Below are positions 8,689 through 16,827 of a stretch of 18,557 nucleotides of DNA, in pieces. The stretch spans positions 1 through 18,557 of the forward strand of contig JADGJA010000444.1 in the NCBI GenBank assembly GCA_027596035.1, written 5' to 3'. The position numbers and the translations under genes were made by a program. Position 1 is the stretch's first letter. Every line of letters begins with the position of its first letter. The notes beneath the pieces were generated by a model, which had not been told where the DNA came from, did no database searches, and worked only from the letters and a program-made list of their open reading frames with translations. This DNA comes from Thoreauomyces humboldtii (taxonomy: Eukaryota > Chytridiomycota > Chytridiomycetes > Spizellomycetales > Powellomycetaceae).

Positions 8689-9665
8689 CTACTGAGCGGC
8701 AGTGGCCTTGCGTCTCCTCCCGCTGCGCTTCGTGGCGTCCGATCCCGCGTCGTTCTCGCTTCCCGATCCAGCAGGGGAGGAGTCCGTCGACCTCGCCGCT
8801 CCCTGTGCACCGCCCTCCGTCGTTGCAGCAGCATCTCCCTCGATGCCTTGCCCACCACTGGCAGTGAACCTTTGCACGACTGCGCGATAGATTCCCCTGG
8901 GCAGACTCACGACCACGGTGTCTAGGACGCTAGGCGGGACGTGGACCGTTCCGGGAGGCAGCATGGCCTCGTCCTGCAGGATCTGGAGCGGGGTGGCGCT
9001 CTTGAACTGCTTCCTGGAGAGAGCGGGACTGGCCGTCTTCTTGAGCTGCTTCTTGACCTGCTGGTAGGTGAGGTTGTTGACCGAGTCCCTGGCTGCCGCC
9101 ACGTGGGTGCTCCTCTGGGCGTAGAGGATCCAAGCCGACACGTACTGGACGAAGCTCGTGGCGAGGAGGATGATGGCGACGAAGGTGACGGGTCCTGGCG
9201 TCCAGTGATTGTACAGGTACTTCCCTCCCCTCCACCTCGGCATTCCGTTGCGGAGGTGTCCGTCGTATCGCTCGCGCAGGTCCTCGTCCTTGAGGAGGGT
9301 GTTGATGGAGGTGATGAGAGTGTAGAGCTCCTGGGCCTTCGGGTCGGGGTTCTTGTCCGGGTGCAGGGATCGGGACACGGTGCGGTAGGCTTTGTTGATC
9401 TCGGATAGGGAGGCTGAACGGGATACTTCGAGGACCGAGTAGAAGTCGGCTTTCGGCCCGGCTGACGTCTTCAATGCGTCGTTCTGCGTGGGGGTGGATT
9501 GGTGAGGATGACTTGGGAAACAGACGGAAATTGATGACTTTCTCTGGCACCTACCAGATCAAAGATCTTGAAGTCTGCTTCCTCCCATGCGAGCACGACG
9601 GGTGCGAGGAGTAGCACGAACAGAAGGATCCCTGCGGCGCGGATGGACCTGAAGGAGACCATCAT
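8689..9665 (-). CDS. ERJ5: ERJ5-type ER membrane J-domain co-chaperone
   Basis: Two exons (9665-9555 and 9483-8689) with a 71-nt intron give 301 aa. Residues 1-26 look like a signal peptide (basic start, then AAGILLFVLLLAPVVLA). Residues about 50-111 are a J domain with the HPD triad at 78-80 (SLHPDKNPDP). Residues about 136-158 (VTFVAIILLATSFVQYVSAW) are one transmembrane segment. The C-terminal half (about 160-301) has basic amphipathic stretches and a Ser/Gly/Asp-rich tail ending in RRRK. Order and topology match yeast Erj5 and DNAJC1-like proteins, with the J domain in the ER lumen to stimulate Kar2/BiP and the tail in the cytosol. There is no KDEL/HDEL, as expected for a membrane protein. 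ATGs at 9665 and 9662 are adjacent and either may start. It is convergent with the ZADH2-like gene. Confidence 0.85.
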
Positions 9666-10275
9666 GTCGAACGAGTGACTCTGCTAAAGCCTGGAGGCTC
9701 AAGTCGTCGACGTGCGCGCAAATGCCGATTCCCAGCAAGGGTTGGGACGCAGACTGTTACCGGACAGCCGGCCAATGGGAAACCTCGGCACCGGCGCAAG
9801 ATGAATTAATTGCACAGCCCGCATCCGCTCAGCGGTCTGGATTTGTGCAAAGATGCGACCCTCAATTCACGCGGGAATTATTCCCTTTTGACCTCTGACC
9901 GGATTTACTCACCTCTTTCTGCTACCCACCCCTCGGGCAAACCGCTGGTCGCCGATGCCGCCCTCCGATGACAAACGACAGTCAGAGTGGACGAGGTTTG
10001 CATTTCCGCCGTTCCAGATGCAGCAGTGCTCTTGAGTCCCGCCCCCCAGATCCTCTCGTAAACGTCATGACTGCACTATGTCGTCCAGATGACTTTGGAA
10101 CGCTTTTTGAACAGCCTCTTCATGCCAAAGAGGAGCTTGCACTGCATATACACTCAGAGGAGTATCTAGGTTCTGTCGCATGGCCCCGATAGATGCCGTT
10201 CCACTTCGGGCAGCAAGACCGTCTCGAGCTCGGACAGCCAAGGGAAATAAATCTGCTTCTGGTCAAAGTTCCGGA

Positions 10276-10285
10276 GGGGGGGGGG
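10276..10285 (+). repeat. G10 homopolymer
   Basis: Ten consecutive G in the intergenic region before the homeodomain gene. It is a likely site of length variation or sequencing error. Confidence 0.9.
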
Positions 10286-10731
10286 ACAAATTCCAACGAT
10301 GAGTCATCTCACAACAGTACACTTCCCCTGGGTTAGGGTTCTTGACGGTAGTACCGTGGCACGGGAGAGGAGCGTGTCCAGCACGAGCGCTTTCTTTGCT
10401 GCCGGAGGCTTGGCGGTCTCGCTGCATTGAATCGGGGATTCTTTCACCTTTTCTGAGGCTGCCTTGTACCGGGATGACGGTTCGCGTTCTGTTTTCCCGG
10501 TTTCAGATCTCTTTGTTTCCTGGTACTCGTTTCTTCTTCTCTCCCTCTCCCTCCCTTTTTGTCACTCCGTACGCTGTCTGTTCCCTTTGTGTCAGTCCCA
10601 AAATGCTCAAACGTACCTCAGGTTCTTCCTTCTTGCGCTGCGCATGTCCAGCAAGAAGACTTCTGACTGGTTTGGGCCCTTTCGCTGGTCTGCGTTTCGT
10701 CGTGTCAAGAAGGGAACACTTGGCTCGGTGT

Positions 10732-10749
10732 CACCACCACCACCACCAC
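10732..10749 (+). repeat. (CAC)6 microsatellite
   Basis: Six perfect CAC units in non-coding sequence, about 420 bp before the homeodomain ATG. Confidence 0.9.
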
Positions 10750-10977
10750 AAGCCAACTGCATCTCTCTCCCTGTCTGTCTCTCCATACGGGGAACGGAGA
10801 AGAGGAAGAAGAAAGGGGAATGGGGGGTCTGGTTCTGGCAGGTTTTCACGGTTCCAGGCAGTTGGTTTTTCATTTACCTATCCGGGCTCCCATGCAAAAA
10901 TGTTCTGCTCGGTGTCTGTCGCTCGACGGATTCAACGCATATGATTTGTTCCATATCTATCTCGACATTACAATGAT

Positions 10978-10988
10978 CCCCCCCCCCC
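10978..10988 (+). repeat. C11 homopolymer
   Basis: Eleven consecutive C, followed by a CT-rich tract, within the probable 5' leader or promoter of the homeodomain gene. Confidence 0.9.
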
Positions 10989-11171
10989 TCCTCCATTTAT
11001 CGCAATCCTCTACTCTCTCTTCCGCCACCTCTCAAGTAGTCTCCTCCCTCTCCCTAGTGTGCTTCAGCGGCCATTCCATCAGTCGCATCTCAGGTCCTCT
11101 CGCAAGTCGTCAACCGGTTCGAACTCTTCCTGATGAACGCCTCGCAGAACCAAACGCGGACCAAGTCTGCC

Positions 11172-12316
11172 ATGAATCTTGAAAGCATCCTGAACAAGGA
11201 GGAGCCTTCCGTCTTTCAGTCAATGACGCGACCACCGCTGCCTACTTTCCATGTCCCGCTGCAGCATCAGCATCACCGAAGGTATGTACGTGTCGATTCG
11301 GGATGGTGACATAGCGGGTATCTGACTCGCGGCCTCTCTATCTCAGAACTTACAGTTCTCCGACCATGTCGATCCAACTGCCGCCGATGGCTCTCTCGCC
11401 TCCCTCCCCGTACCGTCGATTCGATCGAACTCCATACTTCCAACACCTGGAGTCTGCTCGACCAGCAGAGTTCATCAATCACTCAGTGGCCAAGAGGTCC
11501 CCGTACGCAGTCCCACATAGCCACATGCAACATGGGAAACAGCAGCAGGAGAAGCAAAGCCCACCACGAGCAACCGTGCACCACGCCCGTCATCGCAGTT
11601 ACGACCAGCGTCTCCACAGCACTCGCTCCTCATCCCCAGCTCCTTCTGCCATCGTAAAGCCCAAACGTAAGCGTGCAACGGCAGCCCAACTCCAATCCCT
11701 CACCGCGGTGTTCAACCGAACCCACTTCCCGTCCACCGAACTCCGAGCCCGTCTCGCAGCGGACCTCGAGATGACGCCCCGTGCCGTCCAGATCTGGTTC
11801 CAGAACCGAAGACAGGCCATCCGCACCCGAGGCGGTGATTCGGGAAAGGACGTGGGAACGCCTTCAGATGCAGCGGAATCGACTTCCCCATCCGTGTCAA
11901 CCAGTGTGGGTGCCTCGGCTCCGGACGATGAACACGAATCATCAGCCATGGAAATCGACAGACCCTCCCTTCCGCCGACGCCCCCTTGTCGTCTCCCCTC
12001 CCCAGACACCATCCACCATCTGGCTCACATGTCCATTCGTTCGTCCCCTCCCTCTTCCTCATCCTACCGATCCCGCTCGTCAGCCCGGGAGCCCAGCTTC
12101 GACGCCCTTCCTCACGCGCGGTTGGTCTCGGAACGATCCTCACCTTCCCACGTCCACTCCTCCTCACCGTCTTCCCCGCGAGTCAGCGTCAAGCTTGAGA
12201 ACCCGGACCGGTTCGACGTGCAGCAGATGCGACAGCGTGACGATATGTGTCATTCGGTCCGTTATCTTGCTCACCATCACCAGCCTTACGCTTCTGCTCG
12301 TCAGCAGTATATGTAG
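11172..12316 (+). CDS. Homeodomain transcription factor
   Basis: Two exons (11172-11281 and 11347-12316) with a 65-nt intron (branch CTGAC) give 359 aa. Residues about 141-197 form a typical homeodomain without a three-residue TALE insertion. It runs from KPKRKRATAAQLQSLTAVF through FPSTELRARLAADLEM to the recognition helix TPRAVQIWFQNRRQAIR, and the invariant W, F, N and R are present. Basic residues at the domain start may act as a nuclear signal. The flanks are rich in Ser, Pro and His and look disordered, with many SP/TP sites that could be phosphorylated. It is not next to a pheromone gene or a second homeodomain gene, so the mating-type HD1/HD2 locus is unlikely. It may belong to the Yox1/Hob1/Hom1-like regulators, but I cannot choose an ortholog. 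The first ATG of the short exon 1 (NLESILNKEEPSVF) is assumed. Confidence 0.88.
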
Positions 12317-13083
12317 ATTTTTGTTTCGCCTTCCTCTCTTTTTTTGGGCCGCCTCTTTTTTAAACCTTATAGAACTAAACGCAATAGATGGGGACTTCTT
12401 CACAGTACTGTACTTGAATCGGTGTGGTTGCGGATTTAGGCGAAATTTGAGAGGTGGGAGGCTGTCGAGCGGCGACTTGGAAACCCTCCAACCTTTGGGA
12501 ATCACGATGCGGGGAACGAGCAAAAAACCGCAAACGAGCATCTTTTCGCGCATAACTAAGCTTGGTAGATACAGCTATCTTTGGGCGTGCATGGAACTCG
12601 TACCCCGTTTGAAACTAATTCGCAGATAGAAATCATTCGGAAACTTTTGCGAAGGTATTGGTCACCACGGGAGTTGGGGAGATCGTCATTAAGTGCAACG
12701 ACATACGCTATACACGCCGTTAACATGTTCAAATGCAATTCTCATTGTCTCATTGCACATCATGAAAAGGCTTTCATGCTTGAAATTTTACTGAATGCTT
12801 CGAGAGCTGTCTGACCACCATGGGGACCGTCACATTGACCGGGTATGCATCAAGAGGCAAGACGGCGGGCTGCTACCAAGGCTAGGGTCTTTCCATTTTG
12901 GTTTCTTTGCGTATGCAGTACAGTGCAGTAGGACCTGGGCTGTTCGTGGCACAGCAGAAATGGGGGATTCACTACGGGCTGCGCCACACCTTCGTCGTAC
13001 TGTGTACACACACAACAAACCACTCTCTCTGTCTCGTACAGCCTTCTCCGTCACGAAGCACACATTGACCATTCCCCGCAACA
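12317..13083. other. Intergenic region after the homeodomain gene
   Basis: 767 bp hold the 3' UTR of the homeodomain gene and the promoter of the DUF4286-like gene. Short ORFs here have no recognisable protein. There is a T-rich stretch just after the stop (12317-12362). The last 100 bp before the next ATG are rich in C and T/A, as expected of a 5' UTR (CTCTCTCTGTCTCG at 13023-13036). Confidence 0.5.
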
Positions 13084-13840
13084 ATGACAACCTCCACTCA
13101 CTCCAACGACAACCTCGCAAACCTTTCAGCACCACCCGCCCCTCTCTCCCGCTCAAACTCGGCAGCGAACTCTCCCATCATCTATGAGGCAAGGGCGCAG
13201 GGAAGCTTCTTCTCGTCTCAACCTCGTTCCGAGAAGAATTAACCGGCGGACGTTCTTTTTTTCTTATATCTTGATAGGTGAACCTCTCGGTGCCAGCCGA
13301 GAAGGCGCAGCCGTACATGGAGTACCTACGAGGATTTACAAAGGATACGTGCTCAGAGGTGGATGGTAAAGAAACGCAAAGTAAAGCCTGCTGGTCCAGT
13401 TTTCATTGTCGCTCATGCAGACCGCCCTCGGTTTCATCAGGTTTCTCAGGGGTGCAGATCTTCACGCAGCCAAAGCCAGTCGGACTACACTGGTTGAGCG
13501 AGGAAGGGGACGCAAAGGTGATTCATATGAGACAGAAGCTTTTCTGATATCGCGACTTCTGCTGACTTTCTGTTTATTCGGAAAAGGTTTATCTCACTGT
13601 TCACTATCACGTTGCATCCCAAATCCACCTCGACCTCTATCTCTCCCAGCACCAGCCACGGTACGAATCGACTACAAAAGATCGAGATATCACAGTGGAT
13701 CCCCGGTTCGTCGTCTGACTCACCTCCCCAATTCTTGTGGACTACATCGCAGGATCGCAGAGGCGGATCAAACGAAATGGAACCATCTTGTCACCTCGCG
13801 ACGTATCCTTCGGTTGCACTTTTCTACCATCGACGAATGA
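13084..13840 (+). CDS. DUF4286-like small protein
   Basis: Five exons give 143 aa: 13084-13188, 13278-13365, 13441-13517, 13587-13660, 13753-13840. The core starts IIYEVNLSVPAEKAQPYMEY and continues LRGFTKDTCSEVDGF, VQIFTQPKPVGLHWL, KVYLTVHYHVASQIHLDLYL and SRRILRLHF. That order (an opening YEVN strand, a helix, a strand, VxYxV then a helix, and RRIL near the end) resembles DUF4286, a small ferredoxin-like family known mainly from bacteria. I recall it from memory and cannot confirm it here. Before the core lie about 32 Ser/Pro/Asn-rich residues that look disordered. Intron 1 (13189-13277) needs a GC donor (GAG|GCAAGG). Keeping intron 4 would give another C-terminus ending DPRFVV. Function unknown. 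Confidence 0.7.
13189..13277 (+). other. Predicted GC-AG intron (DUF4286-like gene, intron 1)
   Basis: TATGAG|GCAAGG...TTGATAG|GTGAAC, 89 nt, phase 0. It joins PIIYE to VNLSVPAEKA, the expected opening strand of the domain. Without it the frame runs to a TAA after SFFSSQPRSEKN, and no GT donor in the exon gives the right phase. Confidence 0.7.
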
Positions 13841-14344
13841 TCGAGCGGGGAAAGAGATCTCACCGGATAGCCCCTGCAAATCATGATCGAAAGACTCCAA
13901 TCCCCATCCGCCATACCTACGTCCCATCAACATCGAAAAAACTGACTCTCGTTTTCCTCAAAACCTCCCCAAAGTTCCCGGTACTTCACACACCGCACAC
14001 CCACATCCTCGCCCAGACCGTAGGATCTTGTCCCCCGCCACGCTCCCTAGCCACCCCACCCACCACACATACACTATCAGTTAGTCTCCCCATGCTCGTC
14101 TATCCTTCCGACTGCTCAAGTGGGGCGAGGACCCGTTCTGTCCTGACGTTGTCGATCATCGAAAAACATCAACCCATGGCGAAAAGTTTGCAAGAAACTG
14201 AGATTGAAAGCGTGGTTCATGCATCGGTTCGAGCGACGGGGATCGGAACCGCGGTGAGACAGAGACAGTCGAACGGGTCTCCAGAAAAGGGTGATGAATT
14301 AAATACAGTATAAGAACGAGATAAAGGTTGTTCAGTAAAATGTC
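13841..14344. other. Convergent intergenic region
   Basis: 504 bp between the stops of the DUF4286-like gene (plus) and the SCJ1-like gene (minus). A 233-codon ORF crosses it in the plus strand (from 13612), but it overlaps exons in another frame and its product has no recognisable domain. I see two 3' UTRs and nothing else. Confidence 0.5.
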
Positions 14345-16115
14345 TCAGGCGAACATCTTCTCCGCCACTGTGTTCCACAAAAAAGATAAAAGAGGGATGT
14401 CAGGACAAGGACGGAACGAACGGGATGGAGTGTGAAGGGTTTGAGAACGCTCGCATATAACCCACTCACGTTCGGTCTGAGCCTTCGTCAACCTCTCCGG
14501 GATGATGACGACGTATTCGACGAACAGGATCCCCTTCTCGCTCGGGAACTGGTGCGTCGGCATGCCTTCCCCTTTGATCGTTTGCACGAAACCTGACCGA
14601 GGTCGTGAGCACACGCATATGCCACGAGGAAAACACAAAAGAAAGAAGACGCTTACCCGGCTGAGTGACGCCCGACCTCTTTATGTTCACGACGCGTCCA
14701 TCGAGGTGCTTGACCTTTCGATCGACGCCAAGAAGGGCCTCCTTGAGGGAGATAGTCTCCTTCATGTACAGATTGTCGCCGTTCCTCGTGAACACGGGAT
14801 GGGGTGTGGCACGAACCGTGAAGATGAGGTCTCCGGGCGTCACGTCGGGGGATTCGTCCGATTCCTGATCCAGCACGATCCGCTGAGCGTCTTGCATCCC
14901 GGCTTCCACCGTCACCGTGACTTGGTGGCTTCCTCGTCTGACCTTGGTGCCCGAACAGGACGCACACTTGCTCTTGACGATCTTGCCGCGGCCGCCGCAT
15001 TGATCGCAGCTTTGGTTCAACGAGGATGTGTTAGACGGAAGGCTCCCGAGCAGGGCAATCGAAGAGGTGCTGATGGTTGACGTACTGTGTTTGCATCTGA
15101 GTGTACATCCCAGGGGCAAGCATCTGACGAACCGTCTTGATGCCTGACCCTTGACATCCCGTGCACGTCTTGACGTCGTTCTGGTGCTTTGCGCCGCTTC
15201 CCCGACACGTCGGACAGATGATCTGCTTGTTGACTTCCACCTGAAGGTCGGCGCGTATTCCATCGCGGAGTCAGTAATCGTCATCCTACGCTGGTGTTCT
15301 CTCCCTCTGGAGCTCTCGGGAAGTTATATCGCACCTCGAAGGATGTTCCCAGGTAGAGCTCTTCCAGTGTGACAGACAGATCCATGTTCACTTCCGGACC
15401 CTTCTGCTGCTGTGTGTGCTCTGAGTTTCGGGACGCAACATCCGCGTCAGTGTCGTCGGGTTCCTCCTGTACCTCCTCCTCCTCCTTTAAGCGGACTCAC
15501 GATGCCCGAAGCCGCCGAAACCTCCGCCTCCAAAGCCTCCGAACCTGGCACAAGGGTTGCAAGATCACATCAGACAACGAGAAAGCAAGCCTCTTTCCAG
15601 CATCCCGCCTTCGGGGGAACCTACTGCTGGAAGATGTCGAAAGGGTTGTGGAACTGTTGCCCGCTTCCCTTGAGGCCTTCCTCTCCGTACTGGTCGTAGA
15701 TCCTCCGCTTCTCATCGTCGCTGAGGACTTCGTAAGCTGCGGGGGAAACGGGTGTGAGTATCAGCGGGGGAAGCAAAAGGTCGTGCACGCTTTCTTCCTC
15801 TCCATCCACCTTTACCCTACCTTGAGCGCATTCTATGAACTTGCCCTCTGCCGACTTGTCCCCTGGGTTCTTGTCGGGATGGTACTTTTTGGAAAACTCT
15901 CTATACGCCTTCTTGATGTCTTTCTGCAGAGGGACGGGAAGAGGGTCAATCGTTGGCTGTGAGGAATTTGGCCCCTGGGTGGGTCGTGTTGTTACCTTTG
16001 TGGCGGAACGATCTACGCCTAGGATCTTGTAGTAATCTGCCGATGCAGCGAGGATGACAGGTAGGAAGACCAGAAGGATCAGGACCGTCAGTAGTGGAAT
16101 ATGGGAGACGTGCAT
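14345..16115 (-). CDS. SCJ1: SCJ1/DNAJB11-type ER-lumenal DnaJ (class I Hsp40)
   Basis: Nine exons give 372 aa: 16115-15996, 15923-15821, 15736-15625, 15544-15501, 15420-15335, 15240-15086, 15009-14657, 14592-14470, 14367-14345. Residues 1-24 are a signal peptide ([18 protein letters not shown]). The J domain spans about 27-90 with HPD at 55-57 and is followed by a Gly/Phe linker (113-126). Four zinc-centre repeats follow: CPTCRGSG (164), CTGCQGSG (181), CDQCGGRG (208) and CASCSGTK (222). The last has lost its final glycine. The substrate-binding domains follow, including [37 protein letters not shown] and the terminal [18 protein letters not shown]. Length and order match Scj1 and ERdj3, which bind unfolded proteins and stimulate BiP/Kar2 in the ER lumen. 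There is no H/KDEL at the end (EKMFA). Phases of all eight introns agree, and all donors are GT. It is divergent from the PIF1-like gene. Confidence 0.93.
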
Positions 16116-16209
16116 CGTTGCTGTAGCGAAATGTGGAGACGATCTATACGGTATGCGAGAGGAACGGCACACGCATGCACGCCAAGGGTTTTGGCGCAGC
16201 GGTCCTTGG

Positions 16210-16216
16210 TGAGTCA
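16210..16216. promoter_or_regulatory. TGAGTCA bZIP-type motif upstream of SCJ1
   Basis: A perfect palindromic-core AP-1/Gcn4-like heptamer about 95 bp upstream of the SCJ1 start codon. A heptamer can occur by chance, so this is only a candidate site. Confidence 0.3.
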
Positions 16217-16234
16217 CACACACACACACACACA
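16215..16234 (+). repeat. (CA)10 microsatellite
   Basis: Ten perfect CA units in the 5' region of the SCJ1-like gene, overlapping the last two bases of TGAGTCA. Confidence 0.95.
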
Positions 16235-16827
16235 GCTCTCCAGAATCCCTCACACGGCTTGTCGTTTATTCTTCACAGTTACATGTATGAGACGGCGTGC
16301 AATAGGGGATGATCCCCCTCCGTCCTCGTCCTTGTCATGAGTTCATGCAGTCTAACACTCTTTGGGCCGGTGTCAAGGGAACGATGGTATAAGCCATGAT
16401 CTCAGGGCAGACGGTCGAATGATCGTCCTTTTGTCCAGGTCCTATCTCCGGGACGAGTCCCCGCCCCCCTGGATGAGAAGCAGAAGCGGGACGTGGTGGG
16501 ATTCTGAAGCTTCGCGAAGGCCACCAGGCGACGCGTTCCTCCCTTTTTTTTTTGTTCGACGGTGAGTTTCGGACTCGTCTGGACACTCTTGCCCACCACA
16601 TTTTTTCCCACGCGTCCTGCAAGACCACCACCCACAACCAGCATGGAAGAAGAGACATAGATCACATACAGCAGTTCCAACGCCGTTCGCCATACAAGAG
16701 TAACTCAGTGGAGAAGATTGCGAGAGGGAGGCAAGACCTTGTACAACTTCATCAGATCAGCCGTTACCCGGCAGTTTCCTCGTTCCAATCTCCTCCGCCG
16801 AAGAGCTCGGCACCGACGTCTTTGACC

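Larger units (their letters stand above)
9666..11171. promoter_or_regulatory. Large intergenic region upstream of the ERJ5-like and homeodomain genes
   Basis: This 1.5-kb stretch lies between divergent start codons. A CCAAT box is at 9772-9776, about 107 bp before the ERJ5 ATG. Simple-sequence features are a G10 run at 10276-10285, (CAC)6 at 10732-10749, pyrimidine-rich tracts around 10525-10560, and a C11 run at 10978-10988. ORFs of up to 200 codons (10342-10944) resemble no protein and I read them as non-coding. A long 5' leader or regulatory region for the homeodomain gene is the likeliest content. Confidence 0.5.
16116..16827. promoter_or_regulatory. Divergent region between the SCJ1-like and PIF1-like genes
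   Basis: 712 bp between start codons. A TGAGTCA element (AP-1/Gcn4-type core) lies at 16210-16216, about 95 bp upstream of the SCJ1 ATG, and runs directly into a (CA)10 repeat. A T10 run is at 16544-16553. The PIF1 reading frame is open upstream of its first ATG back to about 16552, but contains no earlier ATG. Confidence 0.5.

Noticed and set aside
9968..10192. 74-codon plus-strand ORF with true ATG
   Set aside because: Short, no domain, no splice context; likely chance.
10342..10944. 200-codon plus-strand ORF in the intergenic region
   Set aside because: Composition reflects CT-rich tracts and His repeats from (CAC)6. A second overlapping frame is equally open, and there is no match to a known protein.
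11172..12316. Mating-type homeodomain (HD1/HD2) locus
   Set aside because: Only one homeodomain gene, no divergent partner, and none of the usual mating-locus neighbours.
13612..14313. 233-codon plus-strand ORF
   Set aside because: It overlaps exons 4 and 5 of the DUF4286-like gene in another frame, and the product is a Ser/Thr/Pro-rich low-complexity string.
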